Assembly (NCBI RefSeq): GCF_003570905.1
Contig: NZ_QXJM01000039.1
Span: forward strand, 744,001-808,000
Reading direction: 5' to 3'
Source: Cohnella faecalis
Lineage (GTDB): Bacteria > Bacillota > Bacilli > Paenibacillales > Paenibacillaceae
Length of the DNA stretch: 64,000 nt
The translations under genes were made by a program, and so were the position numbers. Shown in pieces: positions 57,306-64,000 of this stretch. Position 1 is the first letter of the stretch; each line of letters opens with the position of its first letter. The notes below the pieces were generated by a model. It saw only the letters and a list, made by a program, of their open reading frames with translations, did not search any database and was not told the origin of the DNA.

Positions 57306-58613
57306 TTACGACATCTCTTGGAAGCTTGCTTCGGCGGCTTCGAGAGTTGCGTCGATATCCTCGTCCGTATGGGCGGTCGTTAGAAACCAAGCCTCATATT
57401 TGGACGGTGCGAGGTAGATACCGCGGTCCAGCATAAGGCGGAAAAAGCGGGCGAACGCTTCGCCGTCGGTGTCTTGAGCCTCATCGTAATTCGTAACCGG
57501 GTGATTGCAAAAATGGGTGGAGAACGCTCCGACGATTCGATTAACCGTGAGCGGAATGCCGTGCCGTTCGGCCGATTGCCGGAGCCCGTCCGCGAGCCGG
57601 GTCGCCAACGCCTCCATTCGCGGATAGACTCCGTCGCCGCGAAGCACCTCCAGGCAAGCTAGCCCCGCCATGACGGAAGCCGGGTTGCCGGCCATCGTGC
57701 CGGCTTGGTATGCCGGACCTAGCGGGGCGACGCGATCCATAACCTCCGCGCGTCCGCCGTAGGCTCCGATCGGAAGGCCTCCGCCGATAATTTTGCCTAA
57801 CGCGGTCAGGTCGGGTCGGATCGCCTCGCGATCCGGGAACGCCTGAAAAGTCTGGGTCGAGCCGTAGTGGAACCGGAAAGCGCTGATGACTTCGTCGTAG
57901 ATGACGAGGGCTCCGGCTTCGCGAGTCATACGGCACAGCTCTTCCAGAAATCCTTCATGCGGCATCACCATGCCGAAATTGCCGACGATCGGCTCGACCA
58001 TAACGGCTGCGACTTCGTCTCCCCATCGTTCCAGCGCAAGCTTCAAGCCGTCCAGATCGTTATAGGGGACGGTAATGACTTCGCCGGCGATGCTGGCGGG
58101 CACTCCGGCGCTGTCCGGAATGCCGAGCGTCGAAGGCCCGGAGCCCGCCGCGACGAGCACGAGATCGGAGTGGCCGTGGTAGCAGCCGGCGAACTTGATG
58201 ATTTTGCTCCGTCCGGTCGCGGCGCGCGCCACCCGGATCGTCGTCATGACCGCCTCGGTGCCGGAGTTGACGAACCTTACTTTGTCCATCGACGGGATCG
58301 CGCGCTTGAGCTCGGCCGCAAGCTCGATTTCATGCTCCGTCGGCGTGCCGTACAATGTGCCGTTTTGGGCGGCCTGCACGATGGCCGATGTGACGATGGG
58401 GTGGGCGTGTCCGGTAATAATAGGTCCGAAAGCGGCCAAATAATCGATATAACGATTGCCGTCCGCATCCCAGAAATAAGCGCCCTCCGCCCGCGACATG
58501 AATACAGGAGCGCCTCCCCCGACCGCCTTGAACGAACGGGAAGGGCTGTTTACCCCGCCTACGATATGCTTCAACGCTTCGCCGTACAATTGCTCCGATT
58601 TTATTCTTTGCAT
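57306..58613 (-). CDS. hemL: Glutamate-1-semialdehyde 2,1-aminomutase
   Basis: A PLP enzyme that makes 5-aminolevulinate for heme. Motifs: [72 protein letters not shown] (PLP Asp), and catalytic Lys in [16 protein letters not shown]. The family N-terminus [15 protein letters not shown] favours a start at 58613; a start up to 58646 is possible. Bacillales often have two copies (HemL and GsaB), so it could be GsaB. No heme operon neighbours are seen. Confidence 0.93.
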   Translation of the reverse strand: MQRIKSEQLYGEALKHIVGGVNSPSRSFKAVGGGAPVFMSRAEGAYFWDADGNRYIDYLAAFGPIITGHAHPIVTSAIVQAAQNGTLYGTPTEHEIELAAELKRAIPSMDKVRFVNSGTEAVMTTIRVARAATGRSKIIKFAGCYHGHSDLVLVAAGSGPSTLGIPDSAGVPASIAGEVITVPYNDLDGLKLALERWGDEVAAVMVEPIVGNFGMVMPHEGFLEELCRMTREAGALVIYDEVISAFRFHYGSTQTFQAFPDREAIRPDLTALGKIIGGGLPIGAYGGRAEVMDRVAPLGPAYQAGTMAGNPASVMAGLACLEVLRGDGVYPRMEALATRLADGLRQSAERHGIPLTVNRIVGAFSTHFCNHPVTNYDEAQDTDGEAFARFFRLMLDRGIYLAPSKYEAWFLTTAHTDEDIDATLEAAEASFQEMS

Positions 58614-58658
58614 TCGTTTGTTAGTCCTTTCATTCGACATAGCCATTGCGGTAAAATT

Positions 58659-59675
58659 TTAACGTCCTGCGGATGCCGATGGGGAAGAGGAAGGCGATGA
58701 CGAAGGAGATGCGGAGGCTTCCGCCTCATCCTTCATCAGCACCGATTGAACGTAGCCTTTCAACGCGTCCTCGTCCTTGATGCCGAGCACGGAGGAGCCG
58801 CCGACCTTTTCGTCGGTGACGAGCTCCATCGGAGGCAGCTGTGCCGAGCCGGCTTGATGGGATTTGTACCCGAGGCTGGCCAGCTTCAGCATGTCGTTCC
58901 CGGACAAATTCGTCTCCACGAACGGCGTCACTTTCCCGAGAATGTCGGGAAGCCGAACCAGGTTCGTCCCTTGCCGCAGCTTATTGGCTATTGTCTTCAT
59001 GAATTCGCGCTGCCGCTCCGTCCGCGTGAAGTCGCTCATCGCGTCATGCCGGAAGCGGACGTACTGGAGCGCTTTTTCCCCGTCGAGATGCTGCTGCCCT
59101 TTTTTTAAATCGATATCGTACACGTGACCGTCAGCCGAGTCGGAATACTTCATGTTCTTCTCGACATAAAAGTCGACTCCGCCGATGGCGTCCACCAATT
59201 TGATAAACCCTTGAAAATCGACATATACATAATATTGAATGTTCAGTCCGGTCAGGTCGCCGATCGTCTTCATCGCCAGGTCCGGTCCGCCCAGCGCGAG
59301 AGCCGTATTGATGCGGTTCCGGTCATGTCCCGGTATTTTTACGTAAGTGTCCCGCAAGACGGAGAATAAATGAATTTTTTTGCTTTCCGGATCGATCGAC
59401 ACGACCATCATCGAATCGGATCGAGCCACTTCTCCTTTGCGCAGTCCTCTTTCGTCGCCGCCCATGAGAAGAATGTTCACGCGTTCGGTTCCTTCCCATT
59501 CGGGAGGCTTCTCGTCCTCCTTTGTCTCGAATTGACCGAAACGGGACTCTTCCTTCGATTTTTGCATCTGATCCAACTGGTGCTTGCTCTGGTAAACCCA
59601 CCAGCCGACGACGCAAAAAAAGACGACCAAAACTCCGAGCAATGCGGTCAGCGCCACTTTCCAACCTTTTTTCAT
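58659..59675 (-). CDS. LCP-family cell-wall glycopolymer transferase
   Basis: A 338-residue LytR-CpsA-Psr protein that attaches teichoic acid or capsule polymers to peptidoglycan. N-terminal TM (VALTALLGVLVVFFCVVGWW), then LCP domain: ARSDSMMVVSIDPESKKIHL, VLRDTYVKIPGHDRNRINTA, GVDFYVEKNMKYSD, ALQYVRFRHDAMSDFTRTER. The C-terminal tail is Ser/Pro-rich (SPSSSPSSSPSASA). AAAGGAACA precedes the ATG. Monocistronic, downstream of nothing in the same direction. Confidence 0.95.
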   Translation of the reverse strand: MKKGWKVALTALLGVLVVFFCVVGWWVYQSKHQLDQMQKSKEESRFGQFETKEDEKPPEWEGTERVNILLMGGDERGLRKGEVARSDSMMVVSIDPESKKIHLFSVLRDTYVKIPGHDRNRINTALALGGPDLAMKTIGDLTGLNIQYYVYVDFQGFIKLVDAIGGVDFYVEKNMKYSDSADGHVYDIDLKKGQQHLDGEKALQYVRFRHDAMSDFTRTERQREFMKTIANKLRQGTNLVRLPDILGKVTPFVETNLSGNDMLKLASLGYKSHQAGSAQLPPMELVTDEKVGGSSVLGIKDEDALKGYVQSVLMKDEAEASASPSSSPSSSPSASAGR

Positions 59676-59845
59676 GGATGTTGTTCCTTTCGGTATAAAT
59701 CCTCTTCGTTTTACGACAGGGAGGTTTGTGAGGTAAGATTACTTATTATTGACGTTTGAGAAATAAAATAGGTCGCATATTCTAGGATTATAAAGATTCA
59801 ACAGGGCTTGAATCAAGTTTCGTCGAAACGAGGGGAATCGATACG

Positions 59846-61012
59846 ATGCTGGCCATCGATGTACAGGACTTGCGCAAACAGTTCAAGGTTCAGAAAAATC
59901 GCGAAGGCTTAAAGGGAGCTCTGCAGGATTTGTTCAAGCGGGAGCATACCGAGGTGACCGCCGTTAAGGATATTAGCTTTCAAATTCCGCAGGGCGAGAT
60001 TTGCGGATATATCGGCGAGAACGGCGCCGGAAAATCGACGACGATCAAGATGCTGACGGGCATCTTGGTGCCGACGTCCGGCAAGCTTCTCGTCAACGGC
60101 TACGTTCCGTACAAGGAAAGGGAGACGTTCGTTCGGGGCATCGGCGTCGTGTTCGGCCAGCGCAGCCAGCTCTGGTGGGACATCGGTGTTATCGAATCCT
60201 TCCGGCTGCTCCGCAAAGTGTATCAGGTTAGCGAAGCCGATTTCCGCAGCCGGTTGGACGAGCTGGTGGAGACGCTTCAGCTGCAAGAGCTGCTCAACCG
60301 TCCGGTGCGCAAGCTCAGTCTCGGGCAAAGGATGCGTTGCGAGCTGGTGGCGGCGTTGCTTCACAACCCGTCCATTCTGTTTCTGGACGAGCCGACGATC
60401 GGGCTCGATATCGTCGTGAAGACGGAAATCCGCGAGTTTCTCAAGCGGCTTAATCGCGAGCATGGAACGACGATTCTGCTGACGACCCACGATTTGCAGG
60501 ATATTGAGGCGCTGTGCTCGCGCGTTATTATGCTTGACGACGGGCGCATTATTTACGACGGCGGGTTGGAGGAGCTTAAGACGAGATGGGGCAAGGGGCG
60601 CGAGGTGCAGTTCCAGTTCACAGACCCGGTGCGGCTTCCGAAGGTGGCGGCGTTGACCGACGGATTGGACGGGCTTCGATGGACGCTCGAAAACGAAGTG
60701 ACGGCCAAGGTGTGGATTCCGCGCGACATGAACGTATCCGAGGTGTTGTCCCGCGTCGTCGGCGCTATCGAAATTAGCGATATTAAAATTTTCGAGACGA
60801 ACACGGACGAGATCGTGCGCGAGATTTACTCGTCGGGAAGCGCGGAAGCGCCTAAGGAAGTCGAGATTGCCGCCGGTTTGGGCGACAGCGCGGCGGATTC
60901 GGCAGAATCGGGAACGGACGGCGAATCGGGAGAAGCGGGCGGCGCCGGGACGTCGAGCGCAGCGGCCGCAGCCGGGGCGGGTTCGGGGACGGGGGCTGGC
61001 GAACGTGGCTAG
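59846..61012 (+). CDS. ABC transporter ATP-binding protein (COG4586 type)
   Basis: A 388-residue ATPase. Walker A is YIGENGAGKSTTIKML, the Q loop follows GVVFGQRSQLWWDIGV, signature KLSLGQRMRCELVAALLHNP, Walker B ILFLDEPTIGLDIV, and H loop LTTHDLQDIE. The COG4586 group is recognisable by QRSQLWWD. After about residue 325 there is a long Ala/Gly/Ser/Glu-rich tail that looks disordered. It overlaps the next permease gene by 8 bp; together they form an ABC-2 exporter of unknown substrate. Confidence 0.93.
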   Translation: MLAIDVQDLRKQFKVQKNREGLKGALQDLFKREHTEVTAVKDISFQIPQGEICGYIGENGAGKSTTIKMLTGILVPTSGKLLVNGYVPYKERETFVRGIGVVFGQRSQLWWDIGVIESFRLLRKVYQVSEADFRSRLDELVETLQLQELLNRPVRKLSLGQRMRCELVAALLHNPSILFLDEPTIGLDIVVKTEIREFLKRLNREHGTTILLTTHDLQDIEALCSRVIMLDDGRIIYDGGLEELKTRWGKGREVQFQFTDPVRLPKVAALTDGLDGLRWTLENEVTAKVWIPRDMNVSEVLSRVVGAIEISDIKIFETNTDEIVREIYSSGSAEAPKEVEIAAGLGDSAADSAESGTDGESGEAGGAGTSSAAAAAGAGSGTGAGERG

Positions 61013-61799
61013 CGCTTATTTGGAGCTCATCCGCATGCGGTTTCTCATGATGCTCGCTTATCGCGTCAACTATTATAGCGGGATCATTATTTATGCCATC
61101 AACATCGGCGCGTATTATTTCATGTGGCAGGCGATCTATGGCAACGCGGAGACGCTTGCCGGATTCACGGTGTCCCAGATGACGACGTATGTGGCGGTAT
61201 CGTGGATGGCCCGGGCTTTTTATTTTAACAACCTGGATCGGGAAATTTCGAACGAAATACGCGACGGAAGCGTGGCGGTCCAGATGACGAGGCCTTACAA
61301 CTACTTAATGGTGAAAATGATGCAAGGGTTCGGCGAAGGGATTTTCCGGCTCGGCTTGTTCATGATTCCGGGGATGATCATCGTGTCGCTGCTGTTTCCG
61401 GTGACGCTCCCGACCGAGCCGGTACGCTGGATCGTCTTTTTCGTCATGATTTGGTTCAGCTTTCTCATTAACTCGCAGATCAACATTATGACCGGCCTGT
61501 TCGCCTTTTTCGTGGAGAACAACGAAGGACTCATGCGCATGAAGCGAGTAATGGTTGACCTGCTGTCCGGCGTCGTCGTTCCGATTTCGTTCTTTCCGCT
61601 GTGGGCGAAGCCGCTCTTGGAGTGGCTTCCGTTCCAAGCGATTACTTATTTGCCGAGCTCCGTCTTTACGGGCAGACTGTCCGGGGCCGACGTATGGCAG
61701 GCGCTTCTCGTGCAGGTCGTATGGTTCTTGGTGCTGATTGTGCCGATCTTGGCGATGTGGCGGGCGGCTCGCAAGCGTCTGTTCGTGCAGGGAGGGTGA
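61005..61799 (+). CDS. ABC-2 family permease subunit (COG4587 type)
   Basis: A 264-residue membrane protein with about six TM helices (RVNYYSGIIIYAINIGAYYF, IMTGLFAFFVENNEGLMRMK between TMs 4 and 5, LLEWLPFQAITYLPSSVFTG). Start GTG 61005 inside the ATPase stop region (GTGGCTAG), indicating coupled translation. It is one of two permeases of the exporter. Confidence 0.9.
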   Translation: MASAYLELIRMRFLMMLAYRVNYYSGIIIYAINIGAYYFMWQAIYGNAETLAGFTVSQMTTYVAVSWMARAFYFNNLDREISNEIRDGSVAVQMTRPYNYLMVKMMQGFGEGIFRLGLFMIPGMIIVSLLFPVTLPTEPVRWIVFFVMIWFSFLINSQINIMTGLFAFFVENNEGLMRMKRVMVDLLSGVVVPISFFPLWAKPLLEWLPFQAITYLPSSVFTGRLSGADVWQALLVQVVWFLVLIVPILAMWRAARKRLFVQGG

Positions 61800-61806
61800 G
61801 CGGAGA

Positions 61807-62604
61807 ATGAGCCGCGTTTCTTTTACGATGTCGTTGTTTCGCGAGTATATAGCCAATTATTTGAAAACAAAGCTTACGTATCGCGCCGACTTTTGGGTTG
61901 AAGTGCTGTCCGATCTTCTGTTCTCGGCAATGAATCTGATCTTCATCTTTATCGTGTTCCAGCATACCCCGTCTCTTGGCGATTGGAGCGAGGCGGAGGT
62001 CGTGTTCGTGTATGGGTATTACATGATTCCGTTCGGCATATTCGGCACGTTTTTCAATTTGTGGAATTTCGGCGACCGCTATATCGTCAAAGGAGAAATG
62101 GACCGCATTTTGACGAGGCCGGCCCATTCGCTGGCTCAGATCATGCTGGAAAACGTGGACCCCCCGTCGCTGATCGGCTCTCTGGTCGGGCTCGCTATTA
62201 TGGCGATGTCCTGGAATACGCTGGGACTGCCCTTTGACTGGTACGATCCGCTCATCCTTATCGTGATGATCGCAGGCTCCATGCTCATTTACGCTGGACT
62301 TTACACGACTCTGGCCGCGCTGTCGTTCTATTCGGACGCGCCGACGGGGATCATCCCGCTCATGTTCAACATTCAGAACTATGGACGCTATCCCGTCCAG
62401 ATTTACAACAAGGCGATTCGCTTTCTGCTGACGTGGGTGCTGCCGTTCGCTTTCGTCGGAGTCTACCCGGCGTCGTTCTTCCTCGACCGGCATGGCGACC
62501 TGTGGCTGTCGCTTATCACTCCGGCCGTCGGCATCGTCGCCGCTGCGATCGGACTGGCCGTCTGGAACCGGGGCGTTCATCGCTATCGCGGCGCAGGTTC
62601 TTGA
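61807..62604 (+). CDS. ABC-2 family permease subunit (COG3694 type)
   Basis: A 265-residue membrane protein with about six TM helices. Family-like features: REYIANYLKTKLTYRADFWV, FGTFFNLWNFGDRYIVKGEM, RILTRPAHSLAQIMLENVDP, LPFAFVGVYPASFFLDR. Starts 7 bp after the previous stop (ATG 61807, GGAG site). Completes the heteromeric exporter. The substrate is unknown. Confidence 0.9.
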   Translation: MSRVSFTMSLFREYIANYLKTKLTYRADFWVEVLSDLLFSAMNLIFIFIVFQHTPSLGDWSEAEVVFVYGYYMIPFGIFGTFFNLWNFGDRYIVKGEMDRILTRPAHSLAQIMLENVDPPSLIGSLVGLAIMAMSWNTLGLPFDWYDPLILIVMIAGSMLIYAGLYTTLAALSFYSDAPTGIIPLMFNIQNYGRYPVQIYNKAIRFLLTWVLPFAFVGVYPASFFLDRHGDLWLSLITPAVGIVAAAIGLAVWNRGVHRYRGAGS

Positions 62605-62639
62605 TCGCGGTGCGATAGCTAGGGGTAGCCCAGGACCGC

Positions 62640-62860
62640 GAATGGTTCCGGCGCGATAGGTGCGAGTTAGCGGTTGTGGACTGCGGAGGGTTCCGGCCGC
62701 GGTAAGTGCGGGTAGCGGCTGTGGACTGCGGAGGGTTCCGGCCGCGGTAGGTGCGAGTTAGCGGTTGTGGACTGCGGAGGGTTCCGGCCGCGGTAGGTGC
62801 GGGTTAGCGGCTGTGGACTGCGGAGGGTTCCGGTGCGACAGCTGCGGGTAGCGGTTGAGA
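62640..62860. repeat. 46-bp GC-rich tandem repeat, about 4-5 units
   Basis: GGACTGCGGAGGGTTCCGG recurs at 62678, 62723, 62769 and 62815 (spacing 45, 46, 46), joined by CCGCGGTAGGTGCG and GTTAGCGG, with degraded copies on both sides. Unlike the 51-bp arrays, the period is not exact. Located just after the ABC exporter operon. Confidence 0.85.
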
Positions 62861-62932
62861 ATTGCGGAGTTTGGATGCGGGGGATCGGTAGTCGCTTCGA
62901 ATCCGTGAGGGGTGCTCGGCATCTCTCGCTCT

Positions 62933-63125
62933 CAATAAGACGATTTATTCGTCTTATTGGGACAGTGGGGCCCATTTGTATAGCAATAAGACGATAAATT
63001 CGTCTAATATTGCGGCGTGAAGCGTCTTTTTATATAAAATGTGGAAATAAGGTGGTTTTTTCGTCTTATCCCGTCCGGATTGAAGCTCCGTAGAGAAATA
63101 GGACGAAAAAATCGTGTTATTACCA
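62933..63125. repeat. Palindromic repeat block with 51-bp spacing
   Basis: Four hairpin-forming copies: AATAAGACGA-TTTAT-TCGTCTTATT at 62934 (perfect 10-bp stem), a diverged copy at 62985 (51 bp later), one at 63046 and one at 63097 (again 51 bp apart), the last AATAGGACGA-AAAAA-TCGTGTTATT. Only the stems are conserved well. No protein frame is evident. Confidence 0.75.
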
Positions 63126-63136
63126 GGAAATACGCT

Positions 63137-63290
63137 ACGGATGGCGGTATGTGTGATTACTTTGGAGATACGCAACGGATGCCGGTATGCGTGATTACTT
63201 TGGAGATGCGCAACGGATGCCGGTATGCGTGATTACTTTGGGAATGCGCAATGGATGCCGGTATGCGTGATTACTTTGGAGATGCGCTAT
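63137..63290. repeat. 38-bp tandem repeat, 4 units
   Basis: GTGATTACTTTGGAGATGCG recurs at 63153, 63191, 63229 and 63267, exactly 38 bp apart, linked by CAACGGATGCCGGTATGC. A third repeat type in this 0.8-kb gene-free interval. Confidence 0.9.
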
Positions 63291-63423
63291 AGCCGACATA
63301 CGAGCTAGGTGGCAGTATAGGCGGTCCGTACCCAAGACAGCAGTACGGTATGAGCTATTGACGATAGCATGCACGTGCACTGTCACGCTAGATAGCGCGA
63401 TGGAGTACCGAGGTGTTTACAAA

Positions 63424-64000
63424 CTAATATCGCTGTGCCGCCTTGGGCCCAAGCTTGTAGGCGCGCACGCGAATGTCCCCCGAGGCCGGCTCAAGCAGAC
63501 CCGCTTGAACGAGCTCGGACAGCCGCTTTCGCGCCGTTTGGGGATGAACGTTCATCGTGCGGCATATCTCCGAGGGAGTAATTGCACGCCGAACAATCGC
63601 GGCCATTCGCATGATGTCCCGTTGCTGTGAAGTTAGCGGAATGTCGTTCGGCTGGGAGGAAGCTCCGCCATACAGCTTGCCCAGCACTTGAAGGACGAAT
63701 TGCTGGCAATGTCTCGGCCGTTCCTTGATCGCATCAAGCGAGAACCGATAAATTTGCCAGCCGTCGAGCATGAGTTGATTTTGCCTTTCTTTTTCGTAGT
63801 CGAAGTTTCGGCGGTTAATGTTTTTGGCGTGCGAGCTGAAATCGTCGATTTCCCAATCGAGCTTGTAGGGAGGGCGGACATAGCCAAAGTCCAAAAAGTA
63901 GCTTCCATCCCGATAATTGCGAACTTCATGCTCGGCAAGCAGACATTCAAAGCTGCCGATGACTGGCCACCAGATTTGTTCCGCGAACAGTTTCTCGTTG
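63424..64000 (-). CDS. Nuclease-like (DUF559-type) protein with C-terminal HTH, partial
   Basis: The frame is open to the window edge, so the N-terminus lies outside. The visible part starts NEKLFAEQIWWPVIGSFECL, then YFLDFGYVRPPYKLDWEIDD, SSHAKNINRRNFDYEKERQN, QLMLDGWQIYRFSLDAIKER. The GW-x-x-YRFS pattern is like the vsr/DUF559 endonuclease fold. Then a winged HTH (ITPSEICRTMNVHPQTARKR, LSELVQAGLLEP). The catalytic acids expected in this fold (Asp in LDWEIDDF, Arg/Lys following) may be present. Whether it cuts DNA is unknown. Confidence 0.7.
   Translation of the reverse strand, partial: NEKLFAEQIWWPVIGSFECLLAEHEVRNYRDGSYFLDFGYVRPPYKLDWEIDDFSSHAKNINRRNFDYEKERQNQLMLDGWQIYRFSLDAIKERPRHCQQFVLQVLGKLYGGASSQPNDIPLTSQQRDIMRMAAIVRRAITPSEICRTMNVHPQTARKRLSELVQAGLLEPASGDIRVRAYKLGPKAAQRY

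Overview
The window looks like a chromosomal segment of a moderately GC-rich, endospore-forming Firmicute of the Paenibacillaceae (Paenibacillus/Cohnella-like). The gene repertoire is Bacillales core: bacilliredoxin, YneF, UvsE, an LCP cell-wall ligase, class II XylA under a ROK-type XylR, Mn-SOD, and a sporulation-type histidine kinase. Many starts are GTG or TTG behind strong GGAGG sites, and paired Spo0A-like boxes are visible. No rRNA, tRNA or CRISPR array was seen.

Layout. 1-2.2 kb: a 51-bp tandem array split by an intact IS3-family element. 2.2-5.4 kb: a gene remnant, a frameshifted Fsr-type MFS exporter, a secreted repeat protein and an ArsR regulator. 5.6-6.55 kb: a second 51-bp array of 18 exact units. 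6.6-10.8 kb: the xylose locus (xylR, divergent xylA-xylB, with xylO and a cre-like site). 11-20.6 kb: small conserved proteins, an FAD oxidoreductase, a membrane histidine kinase, bacilliredoxin, nadE-acpS, and an AraC regulator coupled to mutY. 20.7-25.2 kb: sodA, a GNAT enzyme, then DUF402-lepB-rnhA-queG. 25.4-36.4 kb is a signalling block: an HD-GYP variant, yneF-folE, a tyrosine recombinase bracketed by inverted 24-bp sites, an HD-GYP/CheW/CheA/MCP operon, a Gfo/Idh dehydrogenase and a diguanylate cyclase. 36.4-46.9 kb: an extended SOD, an alpha/beta hydrolase, an IclR regulator, metY, a PDZ/Lon-like protease, acnA and an Amidase_6 protein. 47-53.3 kb: ddl, uvsE, an epimerase, a third 51-bp array, a TauE/SafE permease and an IMPase-family enzyme. 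53.4-57.2 kb: two divergent sulfate-binding proteins and a WG-repeat protein. 57.3-62.6 kb: hemL, an LCP protein and a three-gene ABC-2 exporter. 62.6-63.4 kb: non-coding repeats and palindromes. At the right edge is a partial nuclease-like/HTH protein.

Three themes stand out. (1) Tandem arrays with a strict 51-bp period occur at three loci, and 51-bp-spaced palindromes at a fourth; arrays A and C are clearly homologous although about 49 kb apart. (2) Nine reading frames are broken in a way that one missing base in or beside a short homopolymer would repair (eight G/C, one A/T). This points to systematic sequence indels rather than nine independent pseudogenes. (3) Regulatory links can be read from the DNA: a GTTTCA-N5-TGAAAC operator shared by the IclR gene and acnA, a second 17-bp operator shared by metY and one sulfate-binding protein gene, and a long stable hairpin in the leader of the other sulfate-binding protein gene.
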